Translations under genes and position numbers: made by a program
Assembly (NCBI GenBank): GCA_949126835.1
Contig: OX421500.1
Location: 24,375,231-24,439,230 of the forward strand
Direction of reading: 5' to 3'
DNA length: 64,000 bases
From: Anisus vortex
Taxonomy: Eukaryota > Mollusca > Gastropoda > Planorbidae
Part shown: piece after piece, positions 14,301 through 26,090 of the stretch
Layout: every line of letters starts with the position of its first letter
Position numbering within the stretch: the first letter of the stretch is position 1
Notes under the pieces: model-generated
What the model was told of the DNA's origin: nothing
The model's input: only the letters and a program-made list of their open reading frames with translations
Databases searched by the model: none

Positions 14301-15250
14301 AACATAGATGAATTAACGTTGAAAAATATATATATGAACGTTGAAATATAGATGGATGAACTTTGGAATATAGATGGATAAACGTTGACATATAGATGGA
14401 TTAATGATGAACGTTGAAAAATAGATGGATGAACTTTGGAATATAGATGTATCAACATTGAAATATAGATGGAAAAAAGTTGAAATATAGATATATGAAC
14501 GTTGAAATATAGATGGATGAACGTTGAAATACAGATGTATGAACGATGACATATATATATATGAACGTTGAAAAATAGACAGATGAACGTTGAAATATAG
14601 ATGGATGAACGTTGAAACATAGATGGATTAACGTTAAAATATATATAGATGAACGTTGAAATATAGATGAACGTTGAAATATAGATGTATTAACGTTGAA
14701 GTATAGATGGCTTAATGATGTACGTTAAAATATAGATGGATGAACTTTGGAATATAGATGCATGAAAAATGAAATATTTATAGATGAACGTTGAAATATA
14801 CATGGATGAACGTTGAAATATGGATGGATGAACGTTGAAATATAGATGAATGTTGAAATATAGATGGATGAACGTTGAAATATAGATGGATGAACGTTGA
14901 AATATAGATGGATGAACGTTGAAACATAGATGAATTAACGTTGAAAAATATATATATGAACGTTGAAATATAGATGGATGAACTTTGGAATATAGATGGA
15001 TAAACGATGACATATAGATGGATTAATGATGAACGTTGAAAAATAGATGGATGAACTTTGGAATATAGATGTATCAACATTGAAATATAGATGGATAAAC
15101 GTTGAAATATAGATAGATGAACGTTGAAATATAGATGGATGAACGTTGAAATACAGATGGATGAACGATGACATATATATATATGAACGTTGAAAAATAG
15201 ACAGATGAAAATTGAAATATAGATAGATGAACGTTGAAATGTAAATAGAT
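11400..15250. repeat. 22-bp minisatellite with higher-order repeats
   Basis: A 3.85-kb array of 22-bp units (core gatgaacgttgaaatataga), strongly diverged at the 5' side. It contains higher-order duplications. A marked block at about 13680-14100 recurs about 959 bp further on (agtatagatggcttaatgat at 13741 and 14700). A block around 11690-11790 recurs about 237 bp downstream (ttgaaccata at 11715 and 11952). Minus-strand frames of up to 214 codons (HLYFNVHPSIFQRSSIYIST type) are artefacts. Confidence 0.95.
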
Positions 15251-15299
15251 GTTATTCTATCACTTACTTACATACTATGTATTATTTTCCAAACTGATC

Positions 15300-15835
15300 T
15301 TTACTCTACTTATTTACTAGACTCTGTATTATCAACACCGACTTATTTACTAGATTATGTATTATCTCTCTCGACTTATTCACTAAACTATGTATTATCT
15401 CCCTCGACTTATTTACTAGACTATGTATTATCTCCCTCGACTTATTTACTAGACTATGTATTATCTCCCTCAACTTATTTACTAGACTATGTATTATCTC
15501 CCTCGACTTATTTACTAGACTATGTATTATCTCTCTTGACGTTTTTTTTTAGTTCATGTATTGTCTCCCTTGACGTATTTACTAGACAATGTATTATCTC
15601 CCTCGACTTATTTACTAGACTATGTATTATCTCCCTCGACTTATTTACTAGACTATGTATAATCTCCCTCGACTAATTTACTAGACTATGTATTATCTCC
15701 TTCGACTTATTTACTAGACTATGTATTATATCCTTCGACTTTTTTGCTAGACTATGTATTATCTCCCTCGACTTATTTACTAGACTATGTATTATCTCCC
15801 TCGACTTATTTACATTACTATGTATTATCTACCTT
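15300..15835. repeat. 33-bp minisatellite
   Basis: About 16 copies of a 33-bp unit (cttatttactagactatgta plus ttatctccctcga), with one divergent stretch at about 15540-15590. Confidence 0.95.
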
Positions 15836-16802
15836 GACAAAGTAAAGGGTCATATTTAAAAAAACAAAAAAATAAAATATTGTTATATCGTGTTTGTCTA
15901 AAGCCTATTGGTTCAAAAATCTCTTAGATATCTGAAGTTAGTGAAGACTCACTACACGGACACTTGTATCGGGCACGTCTTTTGTGTGGCTAGGGACGTT
16001 AATTCCAGAAACTATCTCCTGGGCCATGCGCCGGGGATTACATCACATCTGGCGCACGTGCTAGCCCCGCAGGTAAAATAACTAGCTGGCTCCGTAAACT
16101 AGATTTCAGGCCATCGATACTCCCTCCAGTTCAATTGTTTTCTTCCAAGTCAGGTAAGAAGGAGGGAGGGGAGGGGGCATAAGGGGGTGGGGATAGGGAA
16201 ACCAGAGAACTGAAGCCCGTGTAACGTAAAGTCTAAAAACCCATAAGCGTGAAAAAATCTTCTCCATGCCATTGTTGTGTCACGTGCCTAGTACCGGTGA
16301 AAGTGGAAGGCAACAAACAAACTGACAGAAGTTAACGAAAAGAAAATTAGAGATAAACACGACGGATGAAAGAAAGAAAAAACAGGTCAGAAAAAAAGCC
16401 ACTTTATTGTCCTCCGTCCACTGATGTAAAAACATGGATGTGAAAAAGTAACCGCGGAAAGAACTTCAATGGCTTGCGGTGTTTGGTGACAATAGCATCC
16501 GTTATAGGAAACCTGCTTAAAGTGTTTTGTTAGCAGTTTTGAGGAGGATAGAAAAAAATGAAAGGAATGAAAAAAATGAAAAGGGGGGGGGGGGGGTCTT
16601 TATTTTTATTTGTATACAAGGTTGAAATTTTGACAATGGCAGTGATTTTTTTAATCAAATCAATTTAATGTTCATTTTTTTAACCACATCTGTTATTTAA
16701 ATTATATAAAAAATTATATCGAGGTCTAACGTGTTAAAGGTCCGAGACATAATTAGCGTTTAAAATGGTAACCTTGCCTTGACCTTGATGATGGTGAATT
16801 CT
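15836..16802. other. Single-copy DNA, possible 5' exon or promoter material
   Basis: No protein recognised. The GC-richer patch at 15960-16160 ends in a strong splice-donor consensus at 16151-16160 (cag|gtaagaa). Downstream are a polypurine stretch and a G run (about 16586-16597). Without a matching acceptor or a domain I cannot call an exon. Confidence 0.3.
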
Positions 16803-16810
16803 GCCGTATG
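16803..16810. repeat. Target-site duplication, left (gccgtatg)
   Basis: The 8-bp sequence gccgtatg directly precedes the left end of the hAT element. It is repeated exactly after the right end at 18697-18704. Confidence 0.9.
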
Positions 16811-18696
16811 CAGGGCCGGATTTAGATGAAAGGAGGCCCTAGGCTATTCCACTTATGAGGCCCTTTCACTTCACATTTTTAAGTTTGTAAATTACATGAG
16901 AGATAATAAAATACATCATTACTGTGATATATATCAATATGTTAAATAAAACATGTTGTAATTGGTACTAACCTTATAAAAAAAGTGGCACGGATAATAA
17001 GTTAAAAAAAAGTCGAGAGTCGAGAACACTTATTTGGATATTTATTCTCAGCTCCATATCCTATATAGTACTTGTAACAATAACTAATCAAACATAACAC
17101 ACAACATTTACAAAGATACAAAATTCAAATAATAAAAATCTTTGACTACGAAAATAAAATACGCAATAACAATTATATTTTCTATCAAATTAAAATTAAA
17201 TATAGTCAATACATTGAAGATTAAACCGAATTCAATTCAGATAAATTTATTTCATAATAATTCGCATTTAAAGTATGACTTATTATGAATTTAAGTTTGA
17301 ATGTAAACCAAAAATGGAATTTTATTCAAACAAAATCCAGATCACAAAAAAAAAGGAAAATATTAAATTTTATATCATATTAAATTGTATGTTAATAGTT
17401 ATTTTATTTAAGAACTGATACAATCCGAGTATACATTTAAAACGAAATAGTAGATTAGAAGAATTTCTTTCTAAACTTTTCACACAGAATTCTTCTATAA
17501 GTTCATCAAAATCTATTTTTCTGAAGGTCTCATTTTCGATTCACAAAATACTCATTGAAGACAACCTCGTCTGGGTCATTGAGCTTCTTAATTGATTTTT
17601 TATATTTTTAAGTCTTGAAAATGACCTTTCTCCAGTACAGTTAGTTACTATTAAACTGAGAAACAGCCGTTAGATTGATTCTACATTGGGTAAGGCCACT
17701 TGAATATTTTCTTTGAATATTATTTGATACAAGTATGTATGCGATAATGGGGAATTTTTTAAAGGCTTATGCGTGTGTCTCACATATCTCACATATGTGT
17801 GAAAATGAAATAGTTCTTCAGTAAGATTTTGGTTGACATCTTCTGGGTATTCTTGCATTAACAGCTCAAAACCTCTTTGAAGTTCTGCTACCTTTGATAG
17901 TGTAAGATCGGCAAGAAAGGAAAATATTTTCACTACATCATCATAAACAGAAGCTATTCTTCCTAAATTTGATTCGAGTGTATCTAATAGAGCTTTCTCA
18001 GTGGGCATGGCTTAGGTTTTTACTCTATTTTTAGTGACGTATTTGTGTAAATATAAGAACCCACTTGAGGTACAAATGTAACGTGGTGAAAGTGAAGTTG
18101 CTCTTTATCATGCAAAATTCACATCTGAATATTGGCTATCCTACAAAAAAATAAGGAGGTAAATAGTAGTACTGTAGATTAATTGATTAATGTGATTAGG
18201 CTAGGGCCGGCTAGACCTATTTACACTTTCAATTTCACTTTATAGGCCTACACTTTTAATGTTTCGTAGGCTAGGCTACGATGTCAAGTGATAGTGTTGT
18301 TGGTGAATAGGCTATCTACTAACTATCTAGTCAAGTCACTAATAGGCTCACATCGTCTATGTCTATGATAATAATAAAATAGCCTATTTTATTTAACATA
18401 CATAATACAGCTTAAATCTTAATAAGACTTAAAACACAACACATCATTTAAAAAAAGCTCGAGCCTATATGAAACTTTATTAATACAGCGGCCATTATTT
18501 ACTTGTACACCATTACAGAAAGTAAACACAAATCACGTGCTTTTTGTCACGTGATTGCAAACGCCCTATATAGGAATAAATGATTAGATCCTAAATTTAT
18601 TCCTTGAAGAGATTTCGTCTAAGGCATCTTGAGGCCTCTTTTGATCTTGAGGCCCTAGACTGAAGCCTTGATAGCCTATAGGAAAATACGGCCCTG
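16811..18696 (-). mobile_element. hAT-superfamily DNA transposon relic (1886 bp)
   Basis: The ends form imperfect terminal inverted repeats. The left reads cagggccggattta, and the right, read on the minus strand, starts cagggccgtatttt. An exact 8-bp target duplication (gccgtatg) flanks the element; 8 bp is diagnostic of hAT elements. The interior keeps a minus-strand relic of the C-terminal dimerisation region of a hAT transposase (17460-18010). The catalytic N-terminal two-thirds is missing, so this is an internally deleted, non-autonomous copy. The fragment resembles the ZMYM-like hAT transposases, judged from memory of the family. Flanking subterminal sequences (aggccctaggc left, gaggccctaga right) are also related. 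Confidence 0.88.
17463..18008 (-). pseudogene. hAT transposase C-terminal fragment (frameshifted)
   Basis: A 112-codon open frame runs from 18008 to 17670, ending near PNVESI. The reading then shifts by one base, and the next minus-strand frame gives a hAT-type dimerisation block (TGERSFSRLKNIKNQLRSSM) ending at an in-frame stop near 17550. More related sequence follows that stop (KIDFDELIEEF). The pattern GERSFSxLKxIKxxLRS is the hallmark of the hAT C-terminal domain. At least one frameshift and one stop make it non-functional. It lies inside the element bounded at 16811 and 18696. Confidence 0.85.
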
Positions 18697-18704
18697 GCCG
18701 TATG
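18697..18704. repeat. Target-site duplication, right (gccgtatg)
   Basis: Exact copy of 16803-16810, directly after the right terminal inverted repeat (acggccctg). Confidence 0.9.
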
Positions 18705-19325
18705 TTTTATAAGCCCTTATTATATGTAGATCTAGGTGTTTTCAATTGTTTGAAATCTTAATTAGGACTACTTGTTTAATATTTCAATTTAACTGTTCAG
18801 CTGTGTTTGTTAATGATAGCTTTAAAATAAATTTGATTTGTCTATTGAGGTGCCAAACTAACCGGTTAATTCCTTGATGGAGAAGAAATTATAAAAGCTC
18901 TACTCTAAAAGTATACAAGTGATCCATATAGCCATACTGCCATATAGTGAGCTACGTACTCTTTTAATCTTTAAATACAGGTAAATGTAAGAGAACGATT
19001 GTGCATTGTGTTAGTTACACAATCTCTTTAATTGAGATATGCCACAAGTAGATTATACAAGATGTAAAGTGTAGCCTACAAGTTATAATGAAGTGACATT
19101 TACTTTAAGCATTTGTATACTTTGTATTTAATTGTATGGACTATTATTTTAATTAATTATTAATAGCATTACTATTCATGGCCGTAATAAACGAATTTAT
19201 ATTTATATATATAACGTAGACTGTGTGTGTGTTCAACCAATCAAATTAGTTATTTTAAAGACACGTGACCTTATTGTCTCATATTATACTTTTGCAATTT
19301 CACTTCAGCTAATTATGTATCTTTG
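18705..19325. other. AT-rich single-copy DNA, no gene recognised
   Basis: AT-rich sequence without open frames above 60 codons, tandem structure or recognisable motifs. Confidence 0.4.
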
Positions 19326-19410
19326 CTACCTAAGTGGATAACGAATCGTACTGCCATGTGAACGAACCGGGTTCGATTCACCAGTTAATCATTATCTTTT
19401 TAAAAAAAAA
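19326..19410 (+). repeat. tRNA-like relic, possible SINE head
   Basis: An A-box-like stretch (ctaagtggataacg, about 19330) is followed about 35 bp later by a clean B-box (gggttcgattc, about 19369-19379), then a short tail and an A-run (19402-19410). A real tRNA cannot be folded from it by eye because the acceptor stem does not close. A decayed tRNA or tRNA-derived SINE head is the likelier reading. Confidence 0.4.
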
Positions 19411-19458
19411 ATGTATTTCAATTCATATGACTTTAAAAAAGATTGTGAATCTACGAGC

Positions 19459-19650
19459 AACACCGGGCAATTTAGATTTTTGTTCAATAAAAAGACTTGC
19501 CTATTTTCTACCCGATTACAATATTTATTTTAATTTATTAGATTTATAGCTTTCTGTTCATTGTAGTTTATAAATTTTTTATCTGTAGTTTATACAGGTC
19601 TGTTTTATTTCCCCCCCCCCCCCCCGGGCAATGCCGGGCAATTTAGCTTG
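19459..19650. repeat. Pair of ccgggcaattta motifs, one in a hairpin
   Basis: accgggcaatttaga at about 19462 and gccgggcaatttagc at about 19633 are near-identical. The second lies in a small palindrome (ccgggcaatgccggg) after a run of C. Short ccggg-type hairpins with this tail occur at ends of dispersed repeats in many invertebrates (from memory). The 150 bp between them shows no coding content. Confidence 0.3.
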
Positions 19651-19869
19651 TTCTATATATTTGATATGGTCTGAGCTTAAAATATATAGACTTATAAAAA
19701 CTAATATCAACTGAAGGCCTTATACGTTTTATAATGTTTGAGCATTAAATATGTAGGCCTCTTGTACATGTATACTACAAAGTCCCAATATTTTATGCAT
19801 TAAATGTATAATATGTATTATTAAGTTTTGTCGTTAACAATATTTTGAAGTTAAATTGAAGCGAAAACA

Positions 19870-20502
19870 TTAAACTATGTTTATCTACATAATAAACTAT
19901 GTTTATCTAGATCTACATAATAAACTATGTTTATCTAGATCTACATAATAAACTATGTTTATCTAGACCTACATAATGAACTATGTTTATCTACATAAGA
20001 AACTATGTTTATCTACATAATAAACTATGTTTATCTACATAATAAACTATGTTTATCTACATAATAAACTGTGTTTATCTACATAATAAACTGTGTTTAT
20101 CTACATAATAAAATATGTTTATCTACATAATAAGCTATGTTTATCTACATAATAAGCTATGTTTATCTACATAATAAACTATGTTTATCTTACATAATAA
20201 ACTATGTTTATCTACATAATAAACTATGTCTATCTACATAATAAAGTATGTTTATCTACATAATAAACTTTGTTTATCTACAGAATAAACTATGTTTATC
20301 TACATTATAAACTATGTTTATATACATAATAAGCTATGTTTATCTACATAATAAACTATGTTTATCTTACATAATATGTTTATCTACATGATAAACTATG
20401 TTTATCTACATAATAAACTATGTTTATCTACATAATAAACTATGTTTATCTACATAATAAACTATGTTTATCTACATAATAAACTATGTTTATCTACATA
20501 AC
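19870..20502. repeat. 22-bp minisatellite
   Basis: About 28 copies of a 22-bp unit (aataaactatgtttatctac plus at). The first few units carry a 6-bp insertion (tagatc) and two units carry a 1-bp insertion (cttacat). Confidence 0.96.
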
Positions 20503-21345
20503 ATTTGATGTTCTTTGTCCTTATCTATAACCTCTCCCTTAACACACACACGCACATAAAGGTTACTTTTCATTATTAAGTAATTATTTAAGCCAACGTA
20601 AAGTCACGGTCTGTAAACTATGGCAGACCAAAGCCAAAGTAATTGCCCACAAAGTTTATGGAACTATTTTTTTTAAAGCGTCTAATCAAATTGAAAATGT
20701 GGAATCTTCGAACATGTGGTGGGGAGTGTGTTTATCACGACCATGATCTTAGTATCGTCTGCTCTGGAACAAGTTCTAGCGCCGAGTACAATTGACGTGT
20801 ATTCAAATTAATCGAGCATTGTTTCACAAAATAATGGCCTATCATAACAAGGCATCAGTGTACCGGTGTACAGTCGTTTTTGTCACCCTTCGAAATTATC
20901 TTTTTGTTGGATATAATAAAACCAAGGTTGATGTTGTAGTATTAGGTCTTGTGTGCTCATATTCAAACACATTTATTTCGCTATACAATAACATAGTACA
21001 TATTAGACTACATATTGCACTTAAGGCACACTTAAACATAAATTAACAGACTTACTTAGGCTACATACTAAATACTTACGCACTTAAAAACATATGACCA
21101 AAATAATATACTGATAAACGTTCATAAAAACATTATATATATTCAATCTATCAAAGTTAAAAAAAAGAAATACCAGTAAAGTTAATCACATGAATAGTTT
21201 TTACAAATAGCCAACACATTTGTGCATTATGTAATTACTGAAGATTCGCTTCAACAATTTTAAAACACGTGTGGCAATATATGTGATACGTCACTCTCAT
21301 TATGCTTAGTGTTTTATATCTTAATATTGTGTGGAATGCTATTGT
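20503..21345. other. AT-rich single-copy DNA, no gene recognised
   Basis: An 84-codon plus frame (20792-21046) starts after a GC-richer patch but matches no family I know and has no supporting signals. Nothing else is recognisable. Confidence 0.4.
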
Positions 21346-21500
21346 TAACAATCTGACTACACATTATGTTCACAATCTGACAACACATCATGTTCACAAT
21401 CTGACAAATAATGTTTACACTCTGACAACGCATTATGTTCAAAATCTGACAACACATCATGTTCACAATCCGACTACACATTATGTTCACAATCTGACAA
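21346..21500. repeat. 24-bp minisatellite
   Basis: About seven diverged copies of a unit around cacaatctgacaacacatta plus tgtt. It gives a short plus-strand NLTTHHVH-type frame that is an artefact. Confidence 0.9.
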
Positions 21501-22270
21501 AATGATAATGGGACAAAAGCATGTGCACACTTGTATAGTTAAACTAAATGGTTTCAAGCCCGCTACTATCACCATTTAGTTAGAAACATTTCCACCATTT
21601 CCAGTCCATAATGCCATTACCGGAGAGTACCGTTAGATAGCAGCAGACGTGTGCCCAACCATCCTGGCAATATCGGTCACATGATCAGAGTTAAATATCG
21701 GAGAATCCCGCGAGATTTGAAAAGACCACCTGGCAAGAACTGGTTCAGGCGCGTGCTCCCTATTGTTAGACGATTAGTGAAACAAATGTCACAGTCTGTC
21801 CAGGTTTTTTTCATTGGCTATTGGCAACACAATGGACACTTCATCCGGACATCCACAGTTTGTATAGCGTTAAAATATTCAGTTTGGTTTTCAATTCAAG
21901 CTTTGGCTGTTCACACACACATACACACAAAGCAAAGGGTAAACCACTTTGCTTAATTTATAGAGCTCAAGGTCTATATCTAGACTGTCTGTTAGAAGAA
22001 CTGTTCTCAATTCTATGTTTTAGAATAGTCTAAAGATAACATATTTTACCAATAGTGAATTAATTAGCATTTAGTGCTGCTATAGCCTTCTGATAATGAA
22101 AGGTTAAAAGAATCAATCTTTAACATTCTATGAGTAAGTAAAAGTATCCAAATTTGATCTATTGGACCGTTCATAAGTATAGATGGTCATGGCGTACCAG
22201 TGGATTGTATGGTCGACACAATGCTTAGCTGGCCTTAATTTTTCCCAACTAGTAATAAAGTAAATATCAG
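21501..22270. other. Single-copy DNA, no gene recognised
   Basis: Mixed composition, with a GC-richer patch at 21600-21800. The 101-codon plus frame (21651-21956) has no identifiable domain. No tandem structure. Confidence 0.4.
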
Positions 22271-22277
22271 TACTGAT

Positions 22278-22500
22278 AGAGCAATGTGACTGAGCGGCTG
22301 GTTTAATGAAAGTCCTGGATTCGAAATGCTAGTGACGGCTAGGGCTTAGCCCGCGTCTGAAGTCTGAAGGGTGTCCCTAAGTCTACCTGGCTCTGATACT
22401 TACCTGACATTATTTAGGGGAAAAGTGCAGGCGAGTGGGCGTTGTGCTGACCATTAATCCGTACCCATAGAAACCAGAAAACTGTGTACATAAACATGTG
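22278..22500 (+). mobile_element. tRNA-derived SINE, plus strand
   Basis: The 5' head has an A-box (tgactgagcgg, 22287-22297) and B-box (ggattcgaa, about 22318). A conserved-looking body follows with ctctgatacttacctgacat, an aggggaaaagtg stretch and gggcgttgtgctgaccat. The body matches in order the minus-strand copy at 25082-25262, which supports a shared family. SINEs of this layout are common in molluscs (from memory). The tail is not clear; it fades near 22500. Confidence 0.65.
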
Positions 22501-22798
22501 TTTCTAACTACCATGGAATGAATAACACATGTATTTAGATTACAGAAGTTCTGTATTACATTTAAACACTGGTATTTTTTCATAAATCTATGACGTAATT
22601 CAGTGCTCAAACTAAATAAATAGAGCTTCAATAGAGCAGTTTTCAATTTTGGTTCATATACGGGTCGGCCGGGGAGGTAGTGATGGGGTGGCATGGGGGG
22701 GGGGGTAGAGGTAAAGGAGAAATGGCAGAAAACAGAACTATAAAGTAGAAGAATAAATGATTGAACAGGGGAGGTATGGGTTGGGGTTGGGGGAGGCA
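22501..22798. other. Single-copy DNA with poly-G tract
   Basis: No coding content. It includes a G-rich stretch at about 22672-22706. It leads directly into the 35-bp array. Confidence 0.4.
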
Positions 22799-24791
22799 AA
22801 TACAATAAAGTGTAAGGGGAGATAATAGACCTAAATACAATACAGTGTAAGGGGAGATAATAGACTTAAATACAATAAAGTGTAAGGGGAGATAATAGAC
22901 CTAAATACAATAAAGTGTAAGGGGAGATAATAGACTTAAATACAATAAAGTGTAAGGGGAGATAATAGACTTAAATACAATAAAGTGTAAGGGGAGATAA
23001 TAGACCTAAATACAATACAGTGTAAGGGGAGATAATAGACTTAAATACAATAAAGTGTAAGGGGAGATAATAGACTTAAATACAATAAAGTGTAAGGGGA
23101 GATAATAGACTTAAATACAATAAAGTGTAAGGGGAGATAATAGACCTAAATACAATACAGTGTAAGGGGAGATAATAGACTTAAATACAATAAAGTGTAA
23201 GGGGAGATAATAGACCTAAATACAATACAGTGTAAGGGGAGATAATAGACTTAAATACAATAAAGTGTAAGGGGAGATAATAGACTTAAATACAATAAAG
23301 TGTAAGGGGAGATAATAGACTTAAATACAATAAAGTGTAAGGGGAGATAATAGACCTAAATACAATACAGTGTAAGGGGAGATAATAGACTTAAATACAA
23401 TAAAGTGTAAGGGGAGATAATAGACCTAAATACAATACAGTGTAAGGGGAGATAATAGACTTAAATACAATAAAGTGTAAGGGGAGATAATAGACCTAAA
23501 TACAATAAAGTGTAAGGGGAGATAATAGACTTAAATACAATATAGTGTAAGGGGAGATAATAGACTTAAATACAATAAAGTGTAAGGGGAGATAATAGAC
23601 CTAAATACAATACAGTGTAAGGGGAGATAATAGACTTAAATACAATAAAGTGTAAGGGGAGATAATAGACCTAAATACAATACAGTGTAAGGGGAGATAA
23701 TTGACTTAAATACAATAAAGTGTAAGGGGAGATAATAGACTTAAATACAATAAAGTGTAAGGGGAGATAATAGACTTAAATACAATAAAGTGTAAGGGGA
23801 GATAATAGACTTAAATACAATAAAGTGTAAGGGGAGATAATAGACCTAAATACAATACAGTGTAAGGGGAGATAATAGACTTAAATACAATAAAGTGTAA
23901 GGGGAGATAATAGACCTAAATACAATACAGTGTAAGGGGAGATAATTGACTTAAATACAATAAAGTGTAAGGGGAGATAATAGACCTAAATACAATACAG
24001 TGTAAGGGGAGATAATAGACTTAAATACAATAAAGTGTAAGGGGAGATAATAGACCTAAATACAATACAGTGTAAGGGGAGATAATTGACTTAAATACAA
24101 TAAAGTGTAAGGGGAGATAATAGACTTAAATACAATAAAGTGTAAGGGGAGATAATAGACTTAAATACAATAAAGTGTAAGGGGAGATAATAGACTTAAA
24201 TACAATAAAGTGTAAGGGGAGATAATAGACCTAAATACAATACAGTGTAAGGGGAGATAATAGACTTAAATACAATAAAGTGTAAGGGGAGATAATAGAC
24301 CTAAATACAATACAGTGTAAGGGGAGATAATAGACTTAAATACAATAAAGTGTAAGGGGAGATAATAGACTTAAATACAATAAAGTGTAAGGGGAGATAA
24401 TAGACTTAAATACAATAAAGTGTAAGGGGAGATAATAGACTTAAATACAATAAAGTGTAAGGGGAGATAATAGACTTAAATACAATAAAGTGTAAGGGGA
24501 GATAATAGACCTAAATACAATACAGTGTAAGGGGAGATAATAGACCTAAATACAATAAAGTGTAAGGGGAGATAATAGACCTAAATACAATAAAGTGTAA
24601 GGGGAGATAATAGACCTAAATACAATAAAGTGTAAGGGGAGATAATAGACCTAAATACAATAAAGTGTAAGGGGAGATAATAGACCTAAATACAATAAAG
24701 TGTAAGGGGAGATAATAGACCTAAATACAATAAAGTGTAAGGGGAGATAATTGACCTAAATACAATAAAGTGTAAGGAGAGATAATAGACC
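22799..24791. repeat. 35-bp minisatellite with two linked unit types
   Basis: About 57 copies of a 35-bp unit containing taaagtgtaaggggagataa. Two unit types interleave: one pairs gaccta with aatacag, the other pairs gactta with aataaag. The first type recurs every 2, 4 or 5 units. The last seven or so units form a third, homogeneous type (gaccta with aataaag). Confidence 0.97.
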
Positions 24792-25080
24792 TGAATGGTG
24801 GAGGGAAAAGAGCACTGAAAAATATGAGGGAGGGGAGGGAGGGGGGGGCTATTAATGAACTTGTACACAATTTCTCTTCTAAAGCACTGAAAAACTAATA
24901 TATTTTATCTCCATAAATTGTTGAAATATAAAAATTCTATACATTTAATCTTTCAAAGCTTTACATTCTTATTTTAGTAAAAAGAATAGAACGCTACAAT
25001 TATTCTCAAGAATTACATTTAAAAAAAAAAAGCACTTACCAAGCTGATCATAGGGCAACGTTCACCAGTTTTTGTGCTCA
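24792..25080. other. Single-copy DNA after the array
   Basis: Contains a G-rich tract (about 24826-24848), then AT-rich DNA with an A-run near 25020. No gene recognised. Confidence 0.4.
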
Positions 25081-25081
25081 C

Positions 25082-25262
25082 TGTATACGAGGGGATGCGA
25101 GGGGGGCACAATGCCCAGCCACCTTTTCTTCACCCCAATTAGTCAGGAAAACATCAGAGCTGGGTAGGGGCACCCTCAAGTCCCGGGAATAAAAAATCCT
25201 AGCCTGCACCCGGATTCGAACCCAGTTGAACGCGCTGTCGCTGGGCCACCGTGTCTAACACA
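25082..25262 (-). mobile_element. tRNA-derived SINE, minus strand
   Basis: Read on the minus strand, an A-box (gtggcccagcgacagcg) near 25250-25234 is followed by a perfect B-box (gggttcgaatcc) at 25224-25213. The body has cccagctctgatgttttcct, then attggggtgaag, then ggctgggcattgtgcccc. The body parallels the SINE at 22278-22500. It lies immediately beside the 33-bp array that starts at 25262. Confidence 0.75.
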
Positions 25263-26090
25263 ATGGACTGTTAGTTAAAACAAAAGTCACGACATGTTCA
25301 AAGTTAGTTAAAACAAAAGTCACGACATGTTCAAAGTTAGTTAAAACAAAGTCACGACATGTTCAAAGTTAGTTAAAACAATAGTCACGACATGTTCAAA
25401 GTTAGTTAAAACAAAAGTCACGACATGTTCAAAGTTAGTTAAAACAAAAGTCACGACATGTTCAAAGTTAGTTAAAACAAAAGTCACGACATGTTCAAAG
25501 TTAGTTAAAACAAAAGTCACGACATGTTCAAAGTTAGTTAAAACAAAGTCACGACATGTTCAAAGTTAGTTAAAACAAAGTCACGACATGTTCAAAGTTA
25601 GTTAAAACAAAGTCACGACATGTTCAAATTTAGTTAAAACAAAAGTCACGACATGTTCAAAGTTAGTTAAAACAAAAGTCACGACATGTTCAAAATTAGT
25701 TAAAACAAAAGTCACGACATGTTCAAAGCTAGTTAAAACAAAGTCACGACATGTTCAAAGTTAGTTAAAACAAAAGTCACGACATGTTCAAAGTTAGTTA
25801 AAACAAAAGTCACGACATGTTCAAAGTTAGTTAAAACAAAAGTCACGACATGTTCAAAGTTAGTTAAAACAAAAGTCACGACATGTTCAAAGTTAGTTAA
25901 AACAAAAGTCACGACATGTTCAAAGTTAGTTAAAACAAAAGTCACGACATGTTCAAAGTTAGTTAAAACAAAAGTCACGACATGTTCAAAGTTAGTTAAA
26001 ACAAAAGTCACGACATGTTCAAAGTTAGTTAAAACAAAAGTCACGACATGTTCAAAGTTAGTTAAAATAAAAGTCACGACATGTTCAAAT
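25263..26090. repeat. 32/33-bp minisatellite
   Basis: About 25 copies of a unit gttagttaaaacaaaagtca plus cgacatgttcaaa. The 33-bp form has acaaaagtc and the 32-bp form acaaagtc. The last block is nearly uniform. A minus-strand frame of 11-residue repeats (FEHVVTFVLTN) at 25733-26128 is an artefact of the 33-bp length. Confidence 0.96.

Noticed and set aside
17670..18008. 112-codon minus ORF as a host gene
   Set aside because: It continues into a hAT dimerisation block in another frame and lies between matching terminal inverted repeats, so it is a transposase fragment.
19326..19410. Functional tRNA gene
   Set aside because: The boxes are present but the stems do not close and the A-run suggests a retroposed relic.
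20792..21046. 84-codon plus ORF
   Set aside because: No recognisable family, and the length is expected by chance in this composition.
22799..24791. CRISPR-like array
   Set aside because: The 35-bp period has no unique spacers between repeats, no cas genes occur, and the genomic context is eukaryotic. The same holds for the other arrays.
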